Positions 1 to 6,830 are shown, numbered from the stretch's first letter. The stretch: DNA of 8,604 nucleotides from Thermoleophilia bacterium (GCA_013362295.1 JABFWJ010000085.1:1-8604), one strand, 5' to 3'. Made by a program: numbers and translations. Notes: generated from the letters alone by a model not told the origin.

Positions 1-1029
1 GAGCATGTGGTTCGGCACGAGCGTGTGCAGCATCGTCCCCCAGATCGCCTGGCCGACACCGCTCCCACACCCGCCGCCGAGCGCGAGCGCGAGGAGCGTG
101 GGAACGTTTCCTGCAAGGCCGTAACCGGCGACGGCGCTCAGCGACACCGTCCAGCCGAGATACATGACGACGACGTGTCGCCGCGGCAGTCCGCGTTGTC
201 CGAGCAAGAACGTCCCGACGAGCGCGCCGACCGCGCTTGCCGCATACACGAGCCCCAGGCTCTTCGCCGAGCCGTCCACGCCGTTCTTGACGATGTAGGG
301 CAGGAGCACCATGCTCGCAGCGATCCCGACGTTCAGCGGCAGGGACGCAATGAGCGAGCCGAGGAGCCACGGCGTGCGCCGAACGAACGCATATCCCTCG
401 GCAATCTCCGCGCGGAACGACTGGCGCTCTCGCTGCCCGGGCGGTCGAGCCGTCAGCGCGAGCGCGGCGGCGGTCGACGCGCCGTAGCTGACGGCGTCGG
501 CGAGGAACGCCCAGCCGGCGCCGGCGGTCGCGATCACGATGCCCGCCAGCGCCGGCCCGCCCAGACGGACTGCAGGCCGCACGAAGCCGGCGAGCGCGTT
601 CGCCTGCGGGAGCAGTTCGGGCGGGACGATCTGGGGCACGATCGAGCTGAACGCGGGCAGGAACAGCGCCGAGCCGACGCCCGCGACGGCCACCAGCGCC
701 GCCAGCTCCCAGAGCTGAAGCCGGCCGGAGACCGCCAGCACTCCCGCGGTCCCGATCGAGACCGCCCGGATCACGTCGGAGGCGATCATCAGGTGCCGCC
801 GCTCGAACCGGTCGGTGAGCACGCCGCCGAAGACCACGAAGAGTACGACGGGCGCGGTCGAGCACGCAGCGACGATGCCGAGCGCCAGCGGCCGGTTCGA
901 AAGCGTGTACGTCTCCCAGGCGAGCGCGATGTAGAAGAAACGGTCGCCCAGCATCGAGACGGTCATCCCGCTCCAAAGGAGCGCAAAGTCGCGGATCCTG
1001 AGCGGCTCGAAGATGCGCGGCAGTCGCAC
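1..1029 (-). CDS. MFS exporter, 5' part (gene runs off left edge)
   Basis: A drug- or siderophore-exporter-like major facilitator of the EntS/MFS_3 type, probably moving a small molecule out across the inner membrane; the substrate cannot be read from sequence. The 343 visible codons start VRLPRIFEPLRIRDFALLWSG and contain repeated hydrophobic spans (about residues 14-40, 48-72, 85-101, 107-130, 158-190, 222-247, 257-277, 285-305, 308-330). The loop-2-3 MFS motif A is clear at 68-79 (GGVLTDRFERRH). Family members are usually about 400-420 residues, so roughly the last 60-80 are off the window. I chose the GTG at 1029 because a CATAAT -10 element ends exactly seven bases upstream, which predicts a leaderless message. 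An in-frame ATG at 1053 would add eight residues and overlap the divergent gene's start. The family is confident; the start is moderately so. Confidence 0.9.
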   Translation of the reverse strand, partial: MRLPRIFEPLRIRDFALLWSGMTVSMLGDRFFYIALAWETYTLSNRPLALGIVAACSTAPVVLFVVFGGVLTDRFERRHLMIASDVIRAVSIGTAGVLAVSGRLQLWELAALVAVAGVGSALFLPAFSSIVPQIVPPELLPQANALAGFVRPAVRLGGPALAGIVIATAGAGWAFLADAVSYGASTAAALALTARPPGQRERQSFRAEIAEGYAFVRRTPWLLGSLIASLPLNVGIAASMVLLPYIVKNGVDGSAKSLGLVYAASAVGALVGTFLLGQRGLPRRHVVVMYLGWTVSLSAVAGYGLAGNVPTLLALALGGGCGSGVGQAIWGTMLHTLVPNHML

Positions 1030-1052
1030 GCCGCGATTATGCTGGCGCGCCA
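1029..1052. promoter_or_regulatory. Shared divergent promoter with overlapping -10 elements
   Basis: On the minus strand CATAAT (1041 to 1036) is followed by six bases and then the GTG of the MFS gene, so the predicted +1 is the first base of that start codon. On the plus strand TATGCT (1038-1043) places +1 near 1050, two bases before the ATG at 1052. The two hexamers overlap by four bases. Neither gene has a Shine-Dalgarno sequence. The sequence match is direct; promoter activity and leaderless translation are inferred. Confidence 0.5.
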
Positions 1053-1267
1053 TGGACGACTGGTTGCGACGGGTCGCGGCCGCGGTCGGGAGCGACGAGG
1101 AGCTCTCCGGCGCGGACGCGGACACGCTGCTGAAGATCGCGCGGATCGCCGCGCACGAGAGTGACGACCGCAGGAACGCACCGCTGCTCTGCTACCTGAT
1201 CGGACGCCTGCACACCGACCGACCGCTCGACGAGATCCTCGAGGCGGTCCGCGCATCGAGTTCGTAA
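1052..1267 (+). CDS. DUF6457-type small protein
   Basis: A 71-residue acidic, mostly helical protein beginning MDDWLRRVAAAVG. This opening, and the later pattern of a helix with ARIAAHESDDRRNAPLLCYLIG, match the actinobacterial DUF6457 domain. That domain is found alone or fused to MobA-like molybdenum-cofactor nucleotidyltransferases; this link is from memory, and no MobA gene is in the window. No signal peptide or membrane span is visible. An in-frame ATG at 1013 lies within the oppositely oriented MFS gene; ATG 1052 gives the family-typical start and fits the -10 element just upstream. The gene ends with TAA at 1265-1267, inside the likely 5' end of the deacetylase gene, so the two are probably co-transcribed and translationally coupled. 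Its function is unknown. Confidence 0.7.
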   Translation: MDDWLRRVAAAVGSDEELSGADADTLLKIARIAAHESDDRRNAPLLCYLIGRLHTDRPLDEILEAVRASSS

Positions 1268-2097
1268 GCCATCCGGCGTTCGCAGAGCTGCACCCGACGG
1301 GCGGCCACCCCGAGTCGCAGCAGCGGATGACGGTCCTGCAGGACCGCTTTCCGTTCGTCGAGTGCACGCCGGCTGGCGAGGACGACCTTCGCCGTTGTCA
1401 TACCGAGCGGCTGCTCGAGCAGGTTCGGACGACGCGCGGCTGGATCGACGGCGACACGATCTGCACGGACACGACCTACGACGCGGCACTGCTCGCCGCG
1501 GGTGCCGCGATCGAGGCCGTGCGGCGTGAAGGATTCGCGCTCGCGCGGCCACCGGGCCACCATGCGGAGCGCGACCGCGCGATGGGCTTCTGCCTCTTCG
1601 ACAACATCGCGGTCGCCGCACGCTGGGCGCAAGCCGAGCTGGGGCTCGACCGGGTCGCGATCGTCGACTGGGACGTGCATCACGGCAACGGCACGCAGGA
1701 CATCGTCGCCGAGGACCCGACCATCCTCTTCGTCTCGCTGCACCAGTGGCCGCTGTATCCGGGTACGGGCGGTCCCGACGAGCAGGGTGAGACCTTCGTC
1801 AACCTCCCGCTGCCGCCGGGCACCGGTGACGACGGGTCCCTGGAGGCCTGGGCGACGGTCGAGCGGAGCGTGCGCAGGTTCGAGCCCGAGCTGCTGCTCG
1901 TCTCGGCGGGCTTCGACGCGCATGCGGACGACCCGCTCGCGGACATGGAGGTGACCGCGGAGGGCTTTGCCGAGCTCGCGCGCCGCGCGGCGGCGCTCGC
2001 CCCGCGCGTCGCCGCCGTGCTGGACGGCGGGTACAACCTGCGCACGCTGCCCGACCTCGTCGGCGCGGCGCTCGGCGGCTTCGAAAATCGCGCCTAA
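1255..2097 (+). CDS. Histone deacetylase-family zinc amidohydrolase
   Basis: A zinc-dependent deacetylase of the arginase/HDAC fold (class II-like, AcuC/acetylpolyamine amidohydrolase group), expected to remove acetyl groups from lysines or small amines in the cytoplasm. Numbered from the first ATG (1327), the visible active site is the His pair in PPGHHA (78-79), the D114-W-D116-V-H118 metal motif, D197 in SAGFDAH, and the transition-state Tyr236 in LDGGY. SLHQWPLYPGTG (137-148) is typical of the class II/acetylpolyamine branch. All catalytic residues are present. The conserved N-terminal segment HPTGGHPESQQR is encoded in frame upstream of ATG 1327, so translation must begin earlier. The open frame reaches back to 1165 without an in-frame ATG, GTG or TTG. 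I placed the start at ATC 1255, which follows GAGG at 1241-1244 and overlaps the upstream gene by 13 bases. The family call is very sure; the start is uncertain. Confidence 0.9.
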   Translation: MEFVSHPAFAELHPTGGHPESQQRMTVLQDRFPFVECTPAGEDDLRRCHTERLLEQVRTTRGWIDGDTICTDTTYDAALLAAGAAIEAVRREGFALARPPGHHAERDRAMGFCLFDNIAVAARWAQAELGLDRVAIVDWDVHHGNGTQDIVAEDPTILFVSLHQWPLYPGTGGPDEQGETFVNLPLPPGTGDDGSLEAWATVERSVRRFEPELLLVSAGFDAHADDPLADMEVTAEGFAELARRAAALAPRVAAVLDGGYNLRTLPDLVGAALGGFENRA

Positions 2098-2105
2098 CGC
2101 GCAAA

Positions 2106-2127
2106 CGGCCGGCATGTGAGCCGGCCG
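2106..2127 (+). terminator. Stem-loop after deacetylase gene, probable terminator
   Basis: A perfect 8-bp stem (CGGCCGGC with GCCGGCCG) around a six-base loop, nine bases after the deacetylase stop codon. There is no T-run on the plus strand and only TTT on the minus strand, so it may serve as a weak or bidirectional terminator between the convergent genes, or just protect the 3' end. Confidence 0.4.
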
Positions 2128-2227
2128 AATGGCGCAGGAAGGAAGCGTAAGACGCCAGTTTCGGTAACGCCCTCCCATCGTCGGGCGGCGCGGCCGGACG
2201 CTCGACACGCGGAATTGGGGAATCGGA

Positions 2228-2244
2228 TCCCCCGCGGTGGGGGA
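2228..2244 (-). terminator. Stem-loop after response regulator gene
   Basis: A 6-bp stem (TCCCCC with GGGGGA) with a five-base loop, starting eight bases beyond the response regulator stop. It competes with an adjacent GGGGA/TCCCC pairing that uses the same C-run. There is no clear U-tract, so termination is inferred from position only. The remaining bases of the 2098-2251 gap show nothing recognisable beyond a weak GGCG/CGCC pairing near 2131-2156. Confidence 0.35.
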
Positions 2245-2251
2245 GGGCCGT

Positions 2252-2896
2252 TCAGGCGCGGGCCTGCTCGAGCCGTTCCAGGGCCTCGCGGCGCGAGGAG
2301 ACGCCGAGCTTCGCGAGCAGGCTCTTCACGTGGGAGCGCACCGTGTGCTCGGAGATGAAGAGCCGCGTCGCGATCTCGTCCGTGCCGAGATGGCGGTCGA
2401 GGAGCAGCAGCACCTCGAGCTCGCGCGCGCTCAGCGCCTGCGCGATCGACTCGGGGACGATCGTGCTGCGCGCGCTCCCTTCCCGCACCTGATCGAGCAG
2501 GCGGCGTGCGATCGGGCCGGAGAGCGCCGCTTCGCCCTGGGCCACGCCGCGCAGGAAGGCGACGATGCGCTCCGGCGGCTCGCTCTTCAGGAGGTAGCCG
2601 GCCGCGCCGCTCCGGATCGCGCCCAGCAGGTTGTGCTCGTCCTCGGAGGCCGTCAGGACCACGACCTCGGCCTCAGGCGCGGCTTCGCGGATCCGAGGCA
2701 GCGCGGTGAGGCCGTCCATGTCCGGCATCGAGAGGTCGAGCAGGACGAGGTCGGGCCGCAGCTCCGCCACCCGCGTGATCGCCTCCTGCCCGCTCCCCGC
2801 CTGGCCGACGACGTCGAACCCGTTCTGGGCCAGGAGGCCCGCCAGGGCGTCGCGGGTCAGGGGATGGTCGTCGACGATCAGGATCCGCTCGGTCAT
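2252..2896 (-). CDS. NarL/FixJ-family two-component response regulator
   Basis: A 214-residue DNA-binding response regulator. The receiver domain (about 3-118) has the acidic pair D9-D10, phosphoacceptor D54 in VLLDLSMPD, the switch Thr82 (VLTA) and Lys104. The LuxR-type helix-turn-helix (about 152-212) contains LSARELEVLLLL and the recognition-helix region ISEHTVRSHVKSLLAKLGV. Length and layout are normal for the family. Start ATG 2896 gives MTERILIVDDHP, the usual opening; the frame stays open upstream into the sensor kinase gene, but that extension is arginine-rich shadow sequence. No Shine-Dalgarno is present, and a CAGAAT -10-like element at 2913 to 2908 would give about a five-base leader. 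It is divergent from the sensor kinase and very likely its partner. Its target genes are unknown. Confidence 0.93.
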   Translation of the reverse strand: MTERILIVDDHPLTRDALAGLLAQNGFDVVGQAGSGQEAITRVAELRPDLVLLDLSMPDMDGLTALPRIREAAPEAEVVVLTASEDEHNLLGAIRSGAAGYLLKSEPPERIVAFLRGVAQGEAALSGPIARRLLDQVREGSARSTIVPESIAQALSARELEVLLLLDRHLGTDEIATRLFISEHTVRSHVKSLLAKLGVSSRREALERLEQARA

Positions 2897-2928
2897 GCGC
2901 CGGCTCGATTCTGCCGATAGATGCGGGG
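2897..2928. promoter_or_regulatory. 32-bp divergent promoter region of the two-component pair
   Basis: Only 32 bases separate the two start codons, so both promoters must sit here or inside the opposite gene. GATTCT (2907-2912, plus) and CAGAAT (2913 to 2908, minus) are -10-like and overlap on opposite strands, predicting leaders of about 10 and 5 bases. The matches to TATAAT are partial, so this is a tentative call. Confidence 0.3.
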
Positions 2929-4305
2929 ATGCAGCAGCACGATCGCTTCGAAGGCTTTCTCTGGGGCCAGGTGCTCCTCTTCGGCCTGCTCGGGGCGACC
3001 CTTGCGCTCTTCTTGCGCTTTCCCACCCTGCGGGCACCGTACTCGCTTCCCGAGCTGAAGCTCGTCCTCGCGACCGTCTTCATGATCGCCGGCGGCCTCG
3101 TGGCGATCCTCACGGCGACGCGATTCGCCGTCGAGGGCCGGCGCTACGACCTGTTCCTCTGCTTCGGCTTCTGCACGACATCCCTCGCCTGGCTCCTCTT
3201 CACCGTCATCCCTGCGATCTCGCATTCGGCGAGCGACCGCACCGAGCTCTGGGCGGCGATCACCGGCCGGATGCTGGGCTGGGGGGTGATCGCGGCCGCG
3301 CCGTTCGCGAGCGGCCGGGCCAAGCACCGCCGCGCATCGCTCGGCAACGGGGTCGTCGCCTGCATCGCGTCGCTGATCGTCGTGTGGGGCCTCTCGCGCT
3401 CGCTCGGCGTCGCGCTTCCCAATCTCGACCCGACCCACGACCCGACGGTACCGGCGTCGCTCAACGGCGCGCTCGCAGCGCAGGCGATGCTCCATCTGCT
3501 CGCCGTCGTCGGCTTCGGCAACCGCTTCCGGGAAAAGGGCGAGGACCTCGACTACTGGCTCGCGCTCGGCGCGACGCTGATGCTGTTCGCCTCGCTGCAC
3601 TTCATGTTCACGCCGCTCGTGCACGCCGGCGACGTGTCGCAGGGCGATTACCTCCGGCTCCTCGCCTACGGCGTGCTCGCCGTCGGCGTGTGGCGCGCGA
3701 TCCGCGGATCCGAGTTCGGACGAGCGGTGGCCGAGGAACGCGCACGCGTCGCGCGAGAGATTCACGACGGCCTCGCGCAGTACCTGTTCGCGGTCTCGAC
3801 GCACGCCTCGATGCTCGAGGCGGGCGCCGATCCGGCGACGACGATCCCGCAGCTGAAGGCGGCCGCGATCGCCGCGCAGCAGGAGGCGAAGTACGCGGTC
3901 CTCGCGCTCTCCTCCGCGTCGGGCCGCTCCCCCTTCGACGCCGCCCTGCGGCGCTACGTCGATTTTCTCACGGCGGACGGGATGCTCGAGGTCGAGCTCG
4001 AGATCGACCCGGGGATCGCCCTCGGCCCGGACGAGCAGATCGAGCTGTTCCGGATCGTGCAGGAAGGTCTCGCCAACGCGCGCAAGCACGCGGGCGCCAC
4101 CCGCGCGTGGGTGGAGATCGGCGAGCGCACCGGCGAGCGGTTCGTCCTTGTACGCGACGACGGCGTCGGCTTCCAGCCGACTGAGGACGGCGCGGGGCAG
4201 GGGCTGCGGAACATGCGTGAGCGGGCGGCCTCGATCGGCGGAGCCCTGACGCTTCGCTCGGTGCCGGGCGCCGGGACCGCGCTCGAAGTCGTGCTGCGCG
4301 CCTGA
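2929..4305 (+). CDS. Membrane sensor histidine kinase, HisKA_3 (NarL-partner) type
   Basis: A 458-residue sensor kinase that autophosphorylates on His and passes the phosphate to a NarL-type regulator, almost certainly the divergent one. The first ~258 residues form an integral membrane sensor with about seven or eight hydrophobic spans (roughly 13-30, 44-64, 74-96, 115-127, 140-160, 182-197, 208-228, 241-257) and no large external domain, so it may sense something in or at the membrane. The HisKA_3 dimerisation helix follows, with H279 in AREIHDGLAQ. The ATPase domain shows the N-box EGLANARKHA (N383), the G1 motif DDGVGF (410-415) and the G2 motif GQGLRNMRERA (423-433). Start ATG 2929 is the only sensible one. 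It lacks a Shine-Dalgarno. The signal is unknown; I do not recognise the membrane domain as a named family. Confidence 0.93.
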   Translation: MQQHDRFEGFLWGQVLLFGLLGATLALFLRFPTLRAPYSLPELKLVLATVFMIAGGLVAILTATRFAVEGRRYDLFLCFGFCTTSLAWLLFTVIPAISHSASDRTELWAAITGRMLGWGVIAAAPFASGRAKHRRASLGNGVVACIASLIVVWGLSRSLGVALPNLDPTHDPTVPASLNGALAAQAMLHLLAVVGFGNRFREKGEDLDYWLALGATLMLFASLHFMFTPLVHAGDVSQGDYLRLLAYGVLAVGVWRAIRGSEFGRAVAEERARVAREIHDGLAQYLFAVSTHASMLEAGADPATTIPQLKAAAIAAQQEAKYAVLALSSASGRSPFDAALRRYVDFLTADGMLEVELEIDPGIALGPDEQIELFRIVQEGLANARKHAGATRAWVEIGERTGERFVLVRDDGVGFQPTEDGAGQGLRNMRERAASIGGALTLRSVPGAGTALEVVLRA

Positions 4306-4333
4306 CGGGCGACCGCCGGCGCCGCTCGTTTCT

Positions 4334-5839
4334 CTACGCAGCCGCGAAGCGATCGGCGACTCGAAGTGCCTGCGCGGCGATCGTCAACACCGGGTTGAGC
4401 ACGGCAGAGCTCGGGAAGAACGACGAGTCCACGACGAAGAGATTCTGGACGTCGTGGCTACGGCAGAACGGATCGAGAACCGAGTCGCGAGCATCGGTTC
4501 CGAAGCGCGCGGTGCCGCACTGGTGCGCGTTGAACTCCACATCCATCAGCCGCGTCAGGACGAGCGGGTAGCCCGCTCCTCGAAGCATCCGCTTTGCATG
4601 TCGCACGAGGCGCCGATGACTCTCGAGGTTGGTCGGTCGCCACGTGATGCGCAGGGTCCCGTCCGGATCGACGGCCACTCCCCGGTCCGGCGAGGGAATG
4701 TCTTCCGAGCAGGCCCACCAGTCGACCGAACGCCGAGCCAGCGTGCCGGCGATCTCGTTCGGCAGCCTGTTCACGGCGGCGCGAAGCATCGGAGCCTGGG
4801 CCTTCCCGATCAGCCAAAGGGTGCCGAGCGGCCAGGGCCACCCCTCGTCCCCGTGGTAGTAGTCGTTCACGGCGAGGGTTTTCTGGAACGTCGTCCGGTT
4901 CCTGCGCGGCCCGAGGGCGAGGATGGCGGTGTGCACGTGCCCCATGTAGTTGCGACCGACGAGCCCGGAGCTGTTCGACAAACCGTCGGGATGACTCGGG
5001 TTCGCCGACCGAAGAAGCAGTGCCGCAGAGTTCACGGCCCCACAACAGACGAAGAAGGCGTCGGCGAGGATCCTGAGCGGACCGCCGCGTGTTCGCGCTT
5101 GCGCCTCGACGACCCGCTCGCCGTTCGGCGTCGTGATCAGCCGCTCGACGTAGACGCCCGTCCGGAGGAGGACGTTCGGCGATTCGAGCGCCGGCCGAAC
5201 GCACCGGATGTCCGCGTCGGACTTTGCGTTCACCTTGCACGGGAAACCGTCGCAGGTGCCACAGCGAACGCAGAGTCCTCCGTCGCGTAGGTCGATCCCG
5301 AGCGGCAAGGCGTAGGGATGCAACCCTTGAGCCTCCAGCCGTCGCCGCAGCGCCGCGATCACGGGTTCGTCCGCGACCGCGGGAAAGGGATACGGCCCCG
5401 ATCGCGGGGGATCGGTCGGATCCTCGCCGGTCGCGCCGTGGACGCCATAGAGATCCTCGGCGCGCGTGTAGTACGGCTCCAAGTCCTCGTAGGTGATCGG
5501 CCACGCCGGCGAGAGACCGTCTTCGTGGCGGTACTCCGAGAAGTCTTCGCGGCGCATCCGAGCGAGCGCTGCGCCGTACACCTTCGTGTTTCCGCCGACG
5601 AAGTAGTGCATGCTCGGGCGAAACGGCCGACCGCGCTCGTCGCGCCAGAGCTCCGACGTCTTGTACCGCTGGTCGCCGAAGACGCTTGCCGCCGACCAGT
5701 TCTCGTCCTCTGCGGGAAGGAAGTCGCCGCGTTCGAGCAGAGCGACACGCGCACCGACGTCTCGCAGTGCGTACGCGAGCGTGCCGCCGCCGGCACCGGT
5801 GCCGATGATCGCGATATCGGTCTCGAGCGTCGCCGTCAC
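4334..5839 (-). CDS. GMC-type FAD-dependent oxidoreductase
   Basis: A 501-residue flavoprotein of the glucose-methanol-choline family, expected to oxidise an alcohol or sugar hydroxyl in the cytoplasm. The N-terminal FAD Rossmann motif is IIGTGAGGGT (11-20), with the ribose-binding acid in LLERGDF (34-40). The C-terminal GMC signature is intact: NAHQCGTARFGTD (437-449) with the expected catalytic H439, and SAVLNPVLTIAAQAL with N482. There is no signal peptide or Tat motif. A cysteine cluster C190-x2-C193-x2-C196-x4-C201 interrupts the substrate-domain region. Start is GTG 5839, preceded by GGAGG (5848 to 5844) four bases upstream, and its GTGA overlaps the stop of the acetyltransferase gene, so the two are translationally coupled. 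The substrate and electron acceptor cannot be deduced; plain dehydrogenase activity is as likely as oxidase activity. Confidence 0.92.
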   Translation of the reverse strand: MTATLETDIAIIGTGAGGGTLAYALRDVGARVALLERGDFLPAEDENWSAASVFGDQRYKTSELWRDERGRPFRPSMHYFVGGNTKVYGAALARMRREDFSEYRHEDGLSPAWPITYEDLEPYYTRAEDLYGVHGATGEDPTDPPRSGPYPFPAVADEPVIAALRRRLEAQGLHPYALPLGIDLRDGGLCVRCGTCDGFPCKVNAKSDADIRCVRPALESPNVLLRTGVYVERLITTPNGERVVEAQARTRGGPLRILADAFFVCCGAVNSAALLLRSANPSHPDGLSNSSGLVGRNYMGHVHTAILALGPRRNRTTFQKTLAVNDYYHGDEGWPWPLGTLWLIGKAQAPMLRAAVNRLPNEIAGTLARRSVDWWACSEDIPSPDRGVAVDPDGTLRITWRPTNLESHRRLVRHAKRMLRGAGYPLVLTRLMDVEFNAHQCGTARFGTDARDSVLDPFCRSHDVQNLFVVDSSFFPSSAVLNPVLTIAAQALRVADRFAAA

Positions 5840-6726
5840 GGCGCCTCCGTTTCGGAGTCGGCGACGCGCCTCCGCCGGGTGTATGACCGGCTCGTCGAGG
5901 TCGGGCGGAAGCCGGCGCCGAGATAGAGCGCGCGTGCCGCGTCGGTCGAATAGCCGACCTTCAGACGGCGAGCGCCTCGCTGCGACAGACGCTCGAGACC
6001 GGCGGTGAGCAGGGCGCGGGCCAGACCGCGCCGCTGGTAGGCATCCTCGACTCTCATCGGCTCCACCAGCCCGACCTTGGTCACCGGGTCGAACCAGAAG
6101 AGCGCGTACCCGGCGACTTGGCCGTCATCAGCCTCGAGCGCAAGGTCGAGCGCCGGGTCGTAAAGCGTGCACTGCCGGAGCCGGGATTCGACCGCTTCGC
6201 CGCTTCGGCGCCGCATGGGGTGCGGCCCGGAGGTACCGACGGCGCGGTCCACGAGCACGAATCCTTCCGGAATAGGGGCCACAGCCGGTCGGTCGTCGGC
6301 GCTCATCCAGGTGATCCCCGATCGCTCGTGGGCGGCGACGAACCCGGAGCCGGCCAGCAGATTCCGCACCTCGACATTGTCGTCACGGACGAGCACTTCG
6401 ACGGCGTCGAGTCTGGCGTCTTCGATCGCTTCGACGGCGCGCACCCAGACCGCATCAAGAGGAACGCGACCACCGGGAGCGGCGATCGGATCGCAGCTCC
6501 ATGCTCGACCCCAATCCGTCAGCACCACGGCCGCGACGGGTCCCTCGTCGTCGATCCAGAAGATCTGTTCGACTGCATCCGAGCGCCGGGGTGTCCGCCA
6601 CCACCATTGGAGGTCGGCCGCTTCCCAGAGCCCCGCCTGGGGATCGGCGAGCCGAGCTCGCTGCAGGAGTTCCGTCGCGAGAGCCAGATACTCGAGCCCG
6701 GACGCGCACGTCTCGTCGATCGGCAT
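5836..6726 (-). CDS. Tandem GNAT-fold N-acetyltransferase
   Basis: A 296-residue protein built from two GNAT-like halves, transferring an acyl group from acyl-CoA to an unknown amine. The C-terminal half (about 155-285) is the likely catalytic one: MRVEDAYQRRGLARALLTAGL (positions 224-244) contains the Q-x-x-G-x-A acetyl-CoA loop at 231-236, and the terminal A-L-Y-L-G-A-G-F motif (266-273) is typical. The N-terminal half (about 1-145) repeats the pattern weakly, with RNLLAGSGFVAAHE near 121-134, but lacks a clear CoA loop and so is probably a degenerate copy. Start ATG 6726 is supported by TACGAT exactly seven bases upstream, which predicts a leaderless message. It is the first gene of an operon with the GMC oxidoreductase (4-base overlap). 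The pairing hints at joint modification of one metabolite, but this is inference. Confidence 0.85.
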   Translation of the reverse strand: MPIDETCASGLEYLALATELLQRARLADPQAGLWEAADLQWWWRTPRRSDAVEQIFWIDDEGPVAAVVLTDWGRAWSCDPIAAPGGRVPLDAVWVRAVEAIEDARLDAVEVLVRDDNVEVRNLLAGSGFVAAHERSGITWMSADDRPAVAPIPEGFVLVDRAVGTSGPHPMRRRSGEAVESRLRQCTLYDPALDLALEADDGQVAGYALFWFDPVTKVGLVEPMRVEDAYQRRGLARALLTAGLERLSQRGARRLKVGYSTDAARALYLGAGFRPTSTSRSYTRRRRVADSETEAP

Positions 6727-6732
6727 CCGCCC

Positions 6733-6738
6733 ATCGTA
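6733..6738 (-). promoter_or_regulatory. -10 element of a leaderless promoter for the GNAT-GMC operon
   Basis: TACGAT on the minus strand is separated by GGGCGG from the ATG at 6726, so the predicted +1 coincides with the first base of the start codon. No convincing -35 is seen at 16-18 bases upstream. No Shine-Dalgarno with usable spacing is present. Confidence 0.5.
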
Positions 6739-6800
6739 TGAACGACGTCAGCCGCAGATGCGGCAGGCGCGTGCCGACTTCCGGACCGACGAAAGATAGA

Positions 6801-6824
6801 AAACCCCCGCGTGTGCGAGGGTTT
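6801..6824 (-). terminator. Intrinsic terminator after the rnpB-like tail
   Basis: AAACCC-c-CGC pairs with GCG-a-GGGTTT around a GTGT loop: nine pairs with one mismatch. On the minus strand it is followed by TCTATCTTTC, a reasonable U-rich tract. It closes transcription coming from the lipoprotein side and insulates the GNAT-GMC operon. It is similar in sequence to the terminator at 8491-8516. Confidence 0.8.
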
Positions 6825-6830
6825 CACTAG

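Noticed and set aside
7..1164. Long 385-codon open frame on the plus strand over the MFS gene
   Set aside because: Composition is dominated by Arg, Glu, Asp and Ala with no domain. It is antisense to a protein with clear membrane spans and an MFS motif, and is a usual artefact of high-GC DNA.
2098..2251. Possible riboswitch in the GC-rich intergenic region
   Set aside because: It lies between convergent stop codons, not upstream of a gene, and no cobalamin, c-di-GMP or other aptamer core was found.
2631..4184. 517-codon plus-strand frame overlapping the sensor kinase
   Set aside because: Arginine-rich shadow frame. The kinase frame has all catalytic motifs, and this one has none.
4306..4333. 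Terminator between the convergent kinase and GMC genes
   Set aside because: The 28 bases contain only a short GGCGCC-type palindrome followed by TTTCT; this is too weak to call.
4454..5290. Plus-strand and other minus-strand frames over the GMC oxidoreductase
   Set aside because: Low-complexity antisense or offset frames of a gene with complete FAD and GMC signatures.
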